Positions 51,977-61,896 of a stretch of DNA of 64,000 bases are shown here, in pieces. A model generated the notes under the pieces. It was not told the DNA's origin. It saw only the letters and a list, made by a program, of their open reading frames with translations, and ran no database searches. Made by a program: the position numbers and the translations under genes. The stretch is from Flavobacterium sp. N2038 (lineage in GTDB: Bacteria; Bacteroidota; Bacteroidia; Flavobacteriales; Flavobacteriaceae). Every line of letters starts with the position of its first letter. Within the stretch, counting starts at the first letter, position 1. The stretch covers positions 3,472,001 to 3,536,000 of the forward strand of contig NZ_CP110001.1 of the NCBI RefSeq assembly GCF_025947185.1, given 5' to 3'.

Positions 51977-52651
51977 TTATTTCGATACTTTTTGATATTT
52001 TTGATCGTAACCGAGATTTTTAATTTTCAGAATGCTTTTAAATTCACTTCTTGCAGATTTAATTAAATACGAAGTTGAGTCCAGCATTTTTCCTTTTACT
52101 TTAGTGACAGAATCAAGCTTTTTTAAATCTTCGTTTTCATAAAGAGTCTTAAACTTAATTATATTTTTTTCAATTGAAAGAAACTGAACTGTCCAGAAAA
52201 TTGAATCTTTTCGGCTTAAGACTAATTGTCCATCAATGCGTTTCGCTTTTTGATTGAGTGAAAATCTGAACAATGTATCAATCAACTTTTGAGACAATTC
52301 GATTGAATCTCCTTTTACATTTATATCGTATTTATCTTTTGTATCTTTAGTAACTAATTTTCCACCTACTATATCATACTCAGCTTTTAAGGAATCCATT
52401 TTTAGTTTATGAACTTTAAATTTAAAAAACTGCTCTTTTAAAATTCTGTCTTCTTCAATTCTAATAAAAGACGAATCATTATTTACATACAATCCTCTGA
52501 ACTTATTAGGAATACGGTCCAACTCAGAATCATTATCAGGCTGTGGATTCTCAAAATAGAAAGCTAGACAACCTTCACAAGCAGGCATATCAGCTTTTTT
52601 GCATGAACTTATGAGAATCAATAAAACAAATATCAAAAGTGTGTTTTTCAT
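51977..52651 (-). CDS. Lipoprotein, unknown function
   Basis: This 224-residue lipoprotein (LISSC signal) has a CEGC pair shortly after the anchor and a lysine/serine-rich beta domain. It lies 6 bases after the DUF2459 gene, so both are in one transcript. No family is recognised. Confidence 0.7.
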   Translation of the reverse strand: MKNTLLIFVLLILISSCKKADMPACEGCLAFYFENPQPDNDSELDRIPNKFRGLYVNNDSSFIRIEEDRILKEQFFKFKVHKLKMDSLKAEYDIVGGKLVTKDTKDKYDINVKGDSIELSQKLIDTLFRFSLNQKAKRIDGQLVLSRKDSIFWTVQFLSIEKNIIKFKTLYENEDLKKLDSVTKVKGKMLDSTSYLIKSARSEFKSILKIKNLGYDQKYQKVSK

Positions 52652-52657
52652 TTTCTC

Positions 52658-53335
52658 TTATTTATAATGACAAAAAATCCCTTTATCATAAACAGTCCAT
52701 AAACTTGCTTTTTGATTTGCCGCTTTTAAGGCACTATTGGCCCAGGTATTGCAGGTATAAAAAAGGCTATAACTTCCTTTTGCTTCGTAAAACGCATCTT
52801 TTTTTCCGTAACTGTGACCTTCAATCCATTGTGGTTGGGCTGGGTCGCTGAAACTACCCGAAATATAAATCACCAGTTTTTGATAGTTTTCTTTTGAAAC
52901 TAATATACGCTTGCAATCCTCACCCTCTTTTAATTGTTTAAAAAATGTAGTGTGCATGGCTGATGAACTAACTCCAAAAGCAGCTTTAAGAGCCGTACTT
53001 GCCTTTAAATCTGACCATTCCGGTGTGTCAAGATAAAATCCTTTATCTCCCCAGCCAAAAGCAACGTAATTCATTAAGGAATCTTTAGATTGTGTCTGAC
53101 TGAACTGAATCTCATTTCGCCAGTCTTTGATTTCATTTTTTATTGGAACAACTACATCTGTATGAACACCGTTTGACAGAATGTAAATTGGAATTCCGTT
53201 TTGTTCTTCAACCTGAGCCACATCTGAGTTGACTGTAATTTTAGAAATCAGATAAACTGATACTACATACAAAAGAAGAAAACTGAAGATTCCGAAAAGC
53301 GCCCAGCCTAGAAATCTGAAAGATTTTTTTAACAT
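52658..53335 (-). CDS. DUF2459 (TIGR02117) family membrane-anchored protein
   Basis: This 225-residue protein has an N-terminal membrane helix (about 8-32) and a DUF2459 domain: IYILSNGVHTDVVVPI near 50-65, FGWGDKGFYLDTP near 93-105, and a C-terminal YSLFYTCNTWANSALKAA. The conserved His, Asp and Cys suggest a papain-like or amidase-type fold, but no activity is known. It is followed closely by a lipoprotein gene. Confidence 0.82.
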   Translation of the reverse strand: MLKKSFRFLGWALFGIFSFLLLYVVSVYLISKITVNSDVAQVEEQNGIPIYILSNGVHTDVVVPIKNEIKDWRNEIQFSQTQSKDSLMNYVAFGWGDKGFYLDTPEWSDLKASTALKAAFGVSSSAMHTTFFKQLKEGEDCKRILVSKENYQKLVIYISGSFSDPAQPQWIEGHSYGKKDAFYEAKGSYSLFYTCNTWANSALKAANQKASLWTVYDKGIFCHYK

Positions 53336-53491
53336 TTTTAATTGGTTTATTAGATTAGTAATTGGTTAATTTTTCTATAACCAATTTTTGAGCCAAAATT
53401 TTTATTTTCTAAAAATGGTACATGGGTTTTTCGGATTCCCTTTCGCGAAAGCGCAGATTTAAACGGATTCTATTCTCATTTAAAAACATAA

Positions 53492-53526
53492 AAAAAACTG
53501 CTGAATCTCTCCAGCAGTTTTTTAGT
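53492..53526 (-). terminator. Terminator after ychF
   Basis: A 12-bp stem AAAAAACTGCTG / CAGCAGTTTTTT (53492-53503 with 53512-53523) has an 8-base loop and is followed by T on the minus strand. It lies about 40 bases after the ychF stop. Confidence 0.88.
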
Positions 53527-53564
53527 CTATTCTCTATGTTCTTTACTCTTTCTTCTAAAAAAGA

Positions 53565-54659
53565 CTAAACGTTAAAACGGAAGTGCATTACATCACCATC
53601 TTTTACAACATATTCTTTTCCTTCAACTTTAAATTTTCCAGCTTCTTTTGCTTTTGCTTCAGAACCATATTGAACGTAATCTTCATATGAAATAACCTCT
53701 GCACGGATGAATCCTTTTTCGAAATCTGTATGGATAACTCCGGCAGCTTGTGGCGCAGTTGCTCCAATATTAATTGTCCAGGCACGAACTTCTTTTACAC
53801 CAGCAGTAAAATAAGTTTGTTGCTTAAGCAATTTGTAAGCTGCACGAATTAAAACTGATGCACCCGGCTCTGTTAATCCCATATCTTCAAGGAAAACCTG
53901 ACGCTCTTCGTAGCTTTCTAACTCTGTAATATCTGCCTCTGCTCCTACTGAAAGAATAATCACTTCAGCTTCTTCATCTTTTACTAATTCACGAACCTGA
54001 TCTACATATTTGTTTCCGTTTACAGCTGAACTTTCGTCAACATTACAAACATATAAAACTGGTTTTGCTGTAATTAATTGGAAAGCTTCCATTAAAACTT
54101 CTTCATCATTATTTTGAGGAATGATAGTTCTTGCCGATTTTGCCTGTAAAAGAGCTTCTCTAATTCTGTTTAACAAAGCTTCTTCTGTCTGAGCTTCTTT
54201 ATTTCCTGTTTTTGCAGCACGTTTTACTTTTTCTAAACGTTTTTCGATTGTTTCTAAATCTTTTAACTGCAATTCGATATCGATCGTTTCTTTATCACGA
54301 ATTGGATTTACATTTCCGTCAACGTGCACAATATTATCATTGTCAAAACAGCGTAATACGTGAATGATTGCGTTACACTCTCTAATATTCCCTAAAAACT
54401 GGTTTCCAAGACCTTCACCTTTACTTGCTCCTTTTACCAAACCTGCAATATCTACGATATCTACAGTTGCCATTTGTACGCGCTCTGGTTTTACCAATTC
54501 TTCCAATTTATTGATTCTTGGATCCGGAACGTTTACAACACCAATATTAGGTTCGATTGTACAAAACGGAAAGTTGGCACTTTGCGCTTTTGCATTAGAT
54601 AAACAATTAAATAATGTTGATTTTCCAACATTTGGTAATCCTACAATTCCTGCTTTCAT
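53565..54659 (-). CDS. ychF: Redox-responsive ATPase YchF (OLA1 family)
   Basis: This 364-residue translation-factor-class GTPase-fold protein has GLPNVGKSTLF near 7-17, DIAGLVKGASKGEGLGNQF as the switch region, the NVDE motif in place of NKxD (typical of ATP rather than GTP preference) and a C-terminal TGS domain. It binds ribosomes and takes part in stress responses. It is a single gene with its own terminator. Confidence 0.95.
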   Translation of the reverse strand: MKAGIVGLPNVGKSTLFNCLSNAKAQSANFPFCTIEPNIGVVNVPDPRINKLEELVKPERVQMATVDIVDIAGLVKGASKGEGLGNQFLGNIRECNAIIHVLRCFDNDNIVHVDGNVNPIRDKETIDIELQLKDLETIEKRLEKVKRAAKTGNKEAQTEEALLNRIREALLQAKSARTIIPQNNDEEVLMEAFQLITAKPVLYVCNVDESSAVNGNKYVDQVRELVKDEEAEVIILSVGAEADITELESYEERQVFLEDMGLTEPGASVLIRAAYKLLKQQTYFTAGVKEVRAWTINIGATAPQAAGVIHTDFEKGFIRAEVISYEDYVQYGSEAKAKEAGKFKVEGKEYVVKDGDVMHFRFNV

Positions 54660-54953
54660 CTGTTGTTTCTATTTATTTTAGCCGACCTTGTTTATTTAGG
54701 TCTAAACATTAAACATTGTAGTTTAATGAATTATGATTTACGTGTTTCTTTTCATTTTCTGCCAAAATAATATTTTTTGGCCTTAAAATTTTGCAAATAT
54801 AAGATTTAATAGCTCGTAAGCGAAGTAAAAATGTGCATTAAAATAATTTTAAAGCATAAGTTGAAAATTTTTAAACATTATATTAAATTTTTGTTAAAAA
54901 ATATTACTTTTATAAAACTAATCAACAAAAAACAAACCAAAAAACCAATAACC

Positions 54954-57587
54954 ATGAAAAAGCTTGCTTTATTTTTATTTCTGCTGAATTCAGCATTTCT
55001 TTTTGCACAAAAAGAAGTTTCGGGTGTCGTCAAAGACAAGACCGGCGCACCACTTCCTGGTGTGAATATTGTCGAAAAAGGGACTTCAAATGGCGTATCT
55101 ACCGATTTTGAAGGTAGCTTTAGAATAAAAGTAAAAGAAGGTGCGACTTTGGTTTTTAGCTATGTAGGATTTTCGACCATTGAAAAAACAGCTTCTGGCG
55201 ACAAACTAGATGTTGTTCTGGGCGAAAGTGATGGCCAGATTCTGAATGATGTTGTGGTTGTAGGTTCCAGAAGCGCAAAGAGAACCGTTGTAAACTCAGC
55301 AGTTCCAATCGATGTTATTAATGTAAAAGATGTTACAACACAAAGTGGTAAAATTGAAATTAATCAGTTACTACAATACGTTGCTCCTTCTTTTAACGCC
55401 AACAAACAATCGGGTTCTGATGGTGCTGACCACGTTGATCCGGCTTCTTTAAGAGGTATGGGACCTGACCAGACTTTGGTTTTGATTAACGGGAAAAGAA
55501 GACATCAATCGTCTTTAATCAATTTGTTTGGTACTCGCGGACGTGGAAATACGGGAACAGATTTGAATGCTATTCCGGCGGCTTCTATTAAAAGAATCGA
55601 AATTCTGCGTGATGGTGCTGCAGCACAATACGGTTCTGATGCGATTGCGGGAGTTATTAATATTGTGACTAATGACAATGTAAATGAACTTACAGGTTCT
55701 GTGACTTACGGATTTTCTAATACGCATGCAAAAGGTGACTTTCTTCCAGGGACTCCAAATACCAAAGGCTACAGATTAGACCAAAACGGAAATGGAAATT
55801 CATACGGAAAAAATCAGGATTTTGATGGAGGTTCTGTAAAAGTGGCTGCCAATTACGGTATTGCTTTAGGAACTAAAGGTGGTTATGCCAACTTTACAGG
55901 AGAATTTATAAGCAAAAACAAAACATTAAGACCTGCTTATGACTTTAGAAAAGGTTTTGGTGATGCCGAAATGCAGGGCGTTAATTTATTTGCCAATTTT
56001 GCTGTTCCAATTGCTGATAAAACAGAATTTTATGCTTTTGGAGGCAGTAATTTTAGAGATACAGATGCTTATGCTTTTACAAGAAATGATGGTGAAAGAG
56101 TTGTAGAATCAGTTTATCCGGGTGGTTATACACCAAGAATCACATCAAAAATCAATGACAACTCGGTTGCTGCGGGAATTAGAACAGAATCCGGAGGTGG
56201 CTGGAAATTTGATTTGAGTAATACTTTTGGAATGAACAAATTTCAATACGATATAAAAGGTACAATCAATGCTTCTCTTGAAGAAAAATCTCCTCATGAG
56301 TTTGATGCCGGAGGCCATAGCTTACTTCAAAACACTACCAATTTTGATATTTCTAAAAACTACGATAGTATCCTTGAAGGTTTTAATATCGCTTTTGGAA
56401 CAGAATTTAGAGTGGAACAATTTAAAATTTTCGCAGGAGAAGAAGGCTCTTATGCTACTTACGATGTTAATGGAAAGGCTATAACAGATCCAACAACACA
56501 AAGCCCTCCGATTGACCCAATTTCGGGCGAACCAAGACCTGGAGGATCACAAGGTTTTCCTGGATACAGCCCGTTAAATACAGTAAACAAAAACAGAACA
56601 AACTTTTCTCTTTATACTGATGCGGAGTTAGATGTAACAAAAGCGTTAATGGTGAGCGGTGCCGTTCGTTTTGAAAATTACAGCGATTTTGGAAGTACTT
56701 TTAATGGAAAATTAGCCTCAAGGTTAAAAATTACAGATCATATTAATGCCAGAGGGTCTATTAGTACAGGTTTCCGTGCACCATCATTGGCTCAAATTTA
56801 TTACAACCTGCACTTTACAAATTTTAATGCACAAGGAGCTCAGGAAGTTTTACTGGCACCAAACGATAGCCCGGTTACACAAGCATTTGGCATTCAAAAA
56901 CTAAACGAAGAGAAAGCGGTAAACGGTTCTTTGGGATTAACTGCAAATTATGGCGATTTTACAGCAACGATTGATGGTTACTATATTAAAGTTAAAGACC
57001 GTATCGTATTAACAGGATATTTTGATGCAAGCAGTTTAAACCTTGGTGTTGATTCGGCTCAGTTTTTTGCTAACGGAGTTGACACGAGTACTCACGGTTT
57101 AGATTTAGTTTTCTCCTGGAAAAAAGCATTTGACTTCGGAAATTTTGGTGCAACACTGGTTGGTAACATTAATGACATGAAAATCGACAAAGTAAAGAGC
57201 GGCGATTTAGATGAGGCAACTTTTTTCGGAAAACGCGAAAAAGCCTTTTTATTAGCATCTGCTCCAGACAGTAAATTTGGTTTAAACCTTACTTATTCAA
57301 AAAGTAAATTTGACGCAGGTTTAGCTTTTACACGCTTCAGCAAAGTAGTTTTGGTTGATTATGCAGATGAAGATGATGTTTACAACCCTAGACTAGTAAC
57401 CGATCTAACTTTAGGCTATCAATTTACTAAAAGCCTGAAATTAAGCATAGGAAGTAACAACTTATTCAATGTATATCCTTCTAAACAAGACGAACAAGGA
57501 AACACAGAGGCTGGTGGTTACTGGGATGCTGTACAAATGGGTTTCAGCGGAGCTTACTACTATGCAAGACTTGGATTTAATTTCTAA
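54954..57587 (+). CDS. TonB-dependent outer-membrane receptor
   Basis: Starting at the ATG at 54954 the protein has 877 residues with the signal peptide MKKLALFLFLLNSAFLFAQ; the open frame extends 41 codons further upstream but without coding character. A carboxypeptidase-regulatory-like domain (about 20-95; GVVKDKTGAPLPGVNIVEKG) precedes the plug (about 115-235, ILRDGAAAQYGSDAIAGVINIV). A beta-barrel follows, ending in the terminal aromatic residue of YARLGFNF. The NLFNVYPS motif is typical of such barrels. It takes up siderophores, vitamins or other ligands; no neighbouring gene shows which. A terminator follows. Confidence 0.93.
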   Translation: MKKLALFLFLLNSAFLFAQKEVSGVVKDKTGAPLPGVNIVEKGTSNGVSTDFEGSFRIKVKEGATLVFSYVGFSTIEKTASGDKLDVVLGESDGQILNDVVVVGSRSAKRTVVNSAVPIDVINVKDVTTQSGKIEINQLLQYVAPSFNANKQSGSDGADHVDPASLRGMGPDQTLVLINGKRRHQSSLINLFGTRGRGNTGTDLNAIPAASIKRIEILRDGAAAQYGSDAIAGVINIVTNDNVNELTGSVTYGFSNTHAKGDFLPGTPNTKGYRLDQNGNGNSYGKNQDFDGGSVKVAANYGIALGTKGGYANFTGEFISKNKTLRPAYDFRKGFGDAEMQGVNLFANFAVPIADKTEFYAFGGSNFRDTDAYAFTRNDGERVVESVYPGGYTPRITSKINDNSVAAGIRTESGGGWKFDLSNTFGMNKFQYDIKGTINASLEEKSPHEFDAGGHSLLQNTTNFDISKNYDSILEGFNIAFGTEFRVEQFKIFAGEEGSYATYDVNGKAITDPTTQSPPIDPISGEPRPGGSQGFPGYSPLNTVNKNRTNFSLYTDAELDVTKALMVSGAVRFENYSDFGSTFNGKLASRLKITDHINARGSISTGFRAPSLAQIYYNLHFTNFNAQGAQEVLLAPNDSPVTQAFGIQKLNEEKAVNGSLGLTANYGDFTATIDGYYIKVKDRIVLTGYFDASSLNLGVDSAQFFANGVDTSTHGLDLVFSWKKAFDFGNFGATLVGNINDMKIDKVKSGDLDEATFFGKREKAFLLASAPDSKFGLNLTYSKSKFDAGLAFTRFSKVVLVDYADEDDVYNPRLVTDLTLGYQFTKSLKLSIGSNNLFNVYPSKQDEQGNTEAGGYWDAVQMGFSGAYYYARLGFNF

Positions 57588-57687
57588 TATTTCCATATCC
57601 ATAATAAAAAGAAACATAAGAAACTTTGCTGTTAGAGCTTCGACTCCGCTCAGCCTGACAATATTATTTATAGTTTATGCAAAACAC

Positions 57688-57719
57688 AAAATCCTGAACG
57701 AATAGTTCAGGATTTTTTT
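57688..57719 (+). terminator. Terminator after the TonB-dependent receptor
   Basis: A 12-bp stem AAAATCCTGAAC / GTTCAGGATTTT (57688-57699 with 57705-57716) has a 5-base loop and a T run of seven on the plus strand. Confidence 0.88.
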
Positions 57720-57752
57720 ATATAAATAAAAACAAAACACAATTAACAGTTT

Positions 57753-57797
57753 ACTCTTTACTCTTCACTCTTCACTCTTCACTCTTCACTCTTCACT
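57753..57797. repeat. Tandem 7-bp repeat CTCTTCA
   Basis: About five to six direct copies of CTCTTCA (with one variant CTCTTTA at the left) lie directly after the stop codon of the minus-strand gene at 57801. Copy number of such a tract can change by slippage. Confidence 0.9.
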
Positions 57798-57800
57798 TCC

Positions 57801-58964
57801 TCACATTTTAAACTCCAAAGAACTCACAATTGCCTTTTCCTCTTCAGTTGCAGTAAATCCAGATATATCCCAATAATTGGTCAGGATTTTATTCTTTTTA
57901 TTAAAAAGTGATTTCTCTTTAAAAACATCACTTTCATTATAAGTAAAATTTTGTCTGTTGAAATTAGTCGTTGTAAAACTATTGCGAACCTGAATTTTCT
58001 TTATTTCATCCTTTAAAATAAGATTATAAGCTATTTCTTCATTTGAATTCAGTAAATAATAATTTTCTCCCTCTATCCTGAAACTCAGCTTAACGTATGA
58101 TCTTGTTATGTTCTTGGCATTTATCGCAGTATTTTCAACAATTTTATCCAGATCCTTTGGTGCAATATCTACTGTCAATTCTACAATTAATTTCTTTATT
58201 GGATCGTAAACAATCTCAAAATTATCTATTGCGTCTTTTGCACTTTCAAGAGGTGTTACAGACATGATATAATAATTTTTATTGTTTGGATGTCCTTTTA
58301 TTGTAAAGAGATAATCTTTCTTGGCTTTTACATTTAAAATGGGGTCAAAACACTTTAAATTTGAATAATTCTCCATGATATTATTCAGATTATATCCTTT
58401 TAAATCCGAACTGACATCTTTTTCTAATAAACCATAAGACCTGTTTTGTTCAACCAATATAGTAGTTCTTGATTTTTTCTGATTCACAGCAAACTGAAAA
58501 TTCACCAGCCCGTCATTATAATAAGAGTATTTATTATCTAGCATAAAAAACTCTCGTACAAATACTTTTAACCGATAAGATGTTGCCAGTTTTTTTCTGG
58601 AATTGAAAACAATTTTCTGAAGTGTTTTTTGTGGGGATTCTTTAGAAACTACAATTTCATCTAACTTATTATTACCTGCAAGGTAAACAACAAATTTTTG
58701 ATCTCCGTCTAAAGATGTCCAGCGAAACATCTGCGTTTCATAATCCGTTTTAGAAACCTCGACATTAGAACCACCTAAAAGCATAAAAGTAACTTTTCCC
58801 TCTTTATTACTTAATAAAATCTGCTTCGTTTTCATTATTACAACCGTAGCATTTTCTATTGGTAATTGCGTTTCTATATCTCTTACAATTATAGAATACT
58901 CCGTTTTCTGAGCAAAAACAATACTACTTGATAATACGAAAAATAAAAGTATCAGTCTCCTCAT
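57801..58964 (-). CDS. Exported carboxypeptidase-regulatory-like domain protein
   Basis: This 387-residue protein has a signal peptide ending SSSIVFAQ and a carboxypeptidase-regulatory-like fold (about 22-105: VRDIETQLPIENATVVIM). A beta-rich C-terminal domain shared by many Bacteroidota surface proteins follows. It has no barrel, so it is probably periplasmic or surface-attached. The function is unknown. Its stop codon touches the CTCTTCA tandem repeat. Confidence 0.8.
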   Translation of the reverse strand: MRRLILLFFVLSSSIVFAQKTEYSIIVRDIETQLPIENATVVIMKTKQILLSNKEGKVTFMLLGGSNVEVSKTDYETQMFRWTSLDGDQKFVVYLAGNNKLDEIVVSKESPQKTLQKIVFNSRKKLATSYRLKVFVREFFMLDNKYSYYNDGLVNFQFAVNQKKSRTTILVEQNRSYGLLEKDVSSDLKGYNLNNIMENYSNLKCFDPILNVKAKKDYLFTIKGHPNNKNYYIMSVTPLESAKDAIDNFEIVYDPIKKLIVELTVDIAPKDLDKIVENTAINAKNITRSYVKLSFRIEGENYYLLNSNEEIAYNLILKDEIKKIQVRNSFTTTNFNRQNFTYNESDVFKEKSLFNKKNKILTNYWDISGFTATEEEKAIVSSLEFKM

Positions 58965-59054
58965 AGGCTATTTTATTAAATATTCTCATCAAATTAACAA
59001 AATAAATCATTATGTACCAGTGCAATATAAAAAAAATATACTTTAATAAGCAAA

Positions 59055-59087
59055 AAAAAATCCTAAGTTCAACACTCAGGATTTTTT
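59055..59087 (-). terminator. Terminator after the ferredoxin gene
   Basis: Arms 59055-59068 and 59074-59087 pair with one mismatch around a 5-base loop. On the minus strand a T run follows. It lies about 30 bases after the ferredoxin stop. Confidence 0.82.
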
Positions 59088-59115
59088 AATATCTAAAATT
59101 TAAATCTTAGAAATA

Positions 59116-59466
59116 TTATTCGCCATGCAAGAATGCTTGTCTGTTCAACAAGGTTTCTTCATCTTCTACATGGTTATCATCTGGTACACAACAATCAACA
59201 GGACATACAGCAGCACATTGAGGTTCATCATGAAAACCTTTACACTCTGTACATTTTCCCGGAACAATGTAATAGATCTCATCAGAAATTGGAGTTTGAG
59301 CGTCTTCAGCATCAACTTCAGTTCCGTCAGGTAAAATTACTTTTCCAGAAAGACTTGTTCCGTCTTTATATCTCCAATCATCTGCTCCTTCATATATTGC
59401 TGTATTTGGGCATTCTGGTTCGCAGGCCCCACAATTAATGCATTCGTCAGTTATAATAATTGCCAT
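59116..59466 (-). CDS. 2[4Fe-4S] ferredoxin
   Basis: This 116-residue ferredoxin has two cluster motifs: [13 protein letters not shown] near 9-21, and [21 protein letters not shown] near 74-94 with the wider spacing of the YfhL-type group. It carries electrons in the cytosol. A divergent acyl-CoA reductase gene lies 190 bases away, an arrangement frequent in Flavobacteriaceae; whether the two work together is not known. Confidence 0.9.
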   Translation of the reverse strand: MAIIITDECINCGACEPECPNTAIYEGADDWRYKDGTSLSGKVILPDGTEVDAEDAQTPISDEIYYIVPGKCTECKGFHDEPQCAAVCPVDCCVPDDNHVEDEETLLNRQAFLHGE

Positions 59467-59476
59467 CTTTTTTAGT

Positions 59477-59604
59477 CTTAAAGTTTAAAAGTCATAAAGT
59501 CATAAAGTCATAAAGTCTGTCATAAAGTTTGAAAGTATTAAAGTAAAAGTATTAAAGTCTTTTCAACTTTGGACTTTCGACTTTGGACTTTTGTCTTTCG
59601 ACTT
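59477..59604. repeat. Intergenic AAAGTC / GACTTT repeat cluster
   Basis: ATAAAGTC occurs several times in tandem at the left, and its complement (GGACTTT, CGACTTT) several times at the right, forming a large imperfect palindrome. It fills the divergent gap between the ferredoxin and acyl-CoA reductase genes. Confidence 0.75.
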
Positions 59605-59659
59605 ATTTATCCTTATTTTTGTGCAAAATTACAATCAAAACAATTCATAAACAAACATT

Positions 59660-60724
59660 ATGACATTAGAAACAAAAAAAAGTGTTTTTGTTGAATTAGG
59701 GAAATTTTTAAGTCAATTTTCTGAAGAAGGATCCGTTAAAAAATCTAACGTATTAAATAACGAAATCTTCTTTGATAAATTTGAAGAACTTATTCATTTA
59801 TCACAATCTCATAATGGCTGGTATACACCAGAACAGGTTTATTTTGCCATAGCATCATGGGCCGAAGCTTTAACGGAAGAGAACCTTACAAAATGGATTT
59901 CTGAATATACTTTTGATAACGCTTCAGCAGAAAAAACTGTTGCTTTAATTTTGGCCGGTAATATTCCGCTTGTTGGTTTCCATGATTTTTTAGCTGTTTT
60001 GATCAGTGGCAATAAAGCCTTAATCAAGACTTCGTCAAATGATCAGCATTTGTTGCCTTTTCTGGCGAAGTATTTAATTGCTGCTGATGAGAGCCTAAAA
60101 GATAAAATCACTTTTGTCGAAGGTAAATTAGAAAACTTTGATACTGTAATTGCTACCGGAAGCAATAATACGGCACGTTACTTTGAATATTATTTTAAAG
60201 ACAAACCTTCCATCATTAGAAAAAATAGAAATTCTGTTGCAGTTTTAAGCGGTAAAGAATCAAAAGAAGATTTAGAAGCTTTAGGAGAAGACATTTTCCG
60301 TTACTTTGGATTAGGATGCCGAAATGTTTCTAAACTTTTTGTTCCAAAAGGTTATTCATTTGATGCTTTTTTTGAAGCAATGTTTAAATATCAGGATGTT
60401 ATTCATTACGAAAAATATGCTAACAATTATGATTACAACAAAGCAGTATTTTTAATGAGCAACTTCAAATTACTAGATAATGGTTTCCTAACGATAAAAG
60501 AAGATCCGAGTTACGCATCTCCTATTTCGAGTGTTTTTTATGAATTTTACGAAAACATCGATGATTTACAAACTCGTCTTGAAGCTGATTCTGAGCAAAT
60601 TCAATGCATTGTAAGCAATGACTTAATCAAAAACAGCATATCATTCGGACAAACTCAAAATCCTCGCTTGTGGGATTATGCAGATAACGTTGATACTATA
60701 ACGTTTTTGTTAACAACAAATTAA
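59660..60724 (+). CDS. Acyl-CoA reductase, LuxC family
   Basis: This 354-residue protein resembles LuxC-type acyl-CoA reductases of the aldehyde dehydrogenase superfamily. It has a nucleotide-binding segment LAGNIPLVGFHDFLAVLISG (about 97-116) and a catalytic cysteine in YFGLGCRNVSKLFVP (about 216-230). It would reduce an acyl-CoA to the aldehyde with NADPH. No other lux genes are near. It is the first of three plus-strand genes followed by serC and serA, but gaps of 93 and 169 bases leave operon structure open. Confidence 0.85.
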   Translation: MTLETKKSVFVELGKFLSQFSEEGSVKKSNVLNNEIFFDKFEELIHLSQSHNGWYTPEQVYFAIASWAEALTEENLTKWISEYTFDNASAEKTVALILAGNIPLVGFHDFLAVLISGNKALIKTSSNDQHLLPFLAKYLIAADESLKDKITFVEGKLENFDTVIATGSNNTARYFEYYFKDKPSIIRKNRNSVAVLSGKESKEDLEALGEDIFRYFGLGCRNVSKLFVPKGYSFDAFFEAMFKYQDVIHYEKYANNYDYNKAVFLMSNFKLLDNGFLTIKEDPSYASPISSVFYEFYENIDDLQTRLEADSEQIQCIVSNDLIKNSISFGQTQNPRLWDYADNVDTITFLLTTN

Positions 60725-60817
60725 AAATATGTTCAATTATTTCGAATAATTTATCGCTTTTTCGGCTCCTATTGTCGAAATTTGCGTCTTTAAAATTTTC
60801 GACTATTAACAAAAACC

Positions 60818-61888
60818 ATGAAAAAACACAACTACAGCGCAGGACCAAGTATTTTACCTCAGGAAGTTTTTGAGAAGGCATCAAAAGCAATTTTAAATTT
60901 TAATGATTCAGGATTATCTATCCTTGAAATTTCGCACCGAAGTAAAGATTTCGTTGCCGTTATGGATGAAGCTCGCTCCCTTGCTTTAGAATTATTAGGA
61001 CTTCAGGGAAAAGGATACCAAGCCTTATTTTTACAAGGTGGTGCAAGTACAGCATTCTTAATGGCTCCTTACAACCTAATGAAAGAAAACGGAAAAGCAG
61101 CATACTTAGATTCAGGAACGTGGGCAGCCGCAGCAATCAAAGAAGCTAAACTTTTTGGTGAAACTGTAATCGTAGGATCTTCGAAAGAAGAAAATTATAA
61201 CCATATTCCAAAAGGATACGAAATACCAAGTGATGCTGATTATTTTCACTGTACTAGTAACAATACCATTTTTGGAACTCAAATGAACGAATTCCCGGCA
61301 ACTAACATTCCAGTTGTTTGCGATATGAGTTCTGATATCTTTTCACGCGAATTAGATTACTCTAAATTTGATTTAATCTATGCCGGAGCTCAAAAAAACA
61401 TGGGACCAGCAGGAACAACTCTTGTTGTGGTTAAAGAAGAAATTTTGGAGAAAAACGGAAGAACAATCCCTAGTATGTTAGATTATGCTAAACATATCAA
61501 GGCAGAAAGTATGTACAACACTCCTCCTGTTTTTGCTGTTTATGTATCTTTATTGACTTTACAATGGATTAAAGAAAAAGGCGGAATTGCTGCTGTTGAA
61601 AAATTAAACAATGCTAAAGCAGCATTACTTTATGCTGAAATCGACAGAAATCCATTATTTAAAGGTGCTGCAGCTGTAGAAGATCGTTCTAAAATGAATG
61701 TTACTTTCTTATTAAACAACCCGGATCATGCAGAAACTTTTGACGCTTTATGGAAAGCTGCAAATATCTCAGGATTACCAGGACACCGTTCTGTGGGCGG
61801 ATACAGAGCTTCTATTTATAACGCTATGCCTATCGAGAGTGTTCAGGTATTAGTGGATGTAATGAAGGCACTTGAATCTAAAGTTTAA
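60818..61888 (+). CDS. serC: Phosphoserine aminotransferase
   Basis: This 356-residue PLP enzyme makes 3-phosphoserine from 3-phosphohydroxypyruvate and glutamate in serine synthesis; it also serves pyridoxine synthesis in some bacteria. Motifs are NYSAGPSILPQEVFEKA at the start, QGGASTAFLMAPYNL, the PLP-lysine segment IYAGAQKNMGPAG, and GHRSVGGYRASIYNA near the end. serA follows, so the first two steps of the pathway are encoded together. Confidence 0.96.
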   Translation: MKKHNYSAGPSILPQEVFEKASKAILNFNDSGLSILEISHRSKDFVAVMDEARSLALELLGLQGKGYQALFLQGGASTAFLMAPYNLMKENGKAAYLDSGTWAAAAIKEAKLFGETVIVGSSKEENYNHIPKGYEIPSDADYFHCTSNNTIFGTQMNEFPATNIPVVCDMSSDIFSRELDYSKFDLIYAGAQKNMGPAGTTLVVVKEEILEKNGRTIPSMLDYAKHIKAESMYNTPPVFAVYVSLLTLQWIKEKGGIAAVEKLNNAKAALLYAEIDRNPLFKGAAAVEDRSKMNVTFLLNNPDHAETFDALWKAANISGLPGHRSVGGYRASIYNAMPIESVQVLVDVMKALESKV

Positions 61889-61896
61889 TCATTTTT

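Noticed and set aside
54831..54953. Longer N-terminus of the TonB-dependent receptor
   Set aside because: The 41 extra codons are lysine/isoleucine-rich without coding character, and the ATG at 54954 starts a perfect signal peptide.
57753..57797. CRISPR-like array of short direct repeats
   Set aside because: Units of 7 bases follow each other without spacers and no cas gene is near; it is a simple tandem repeat.
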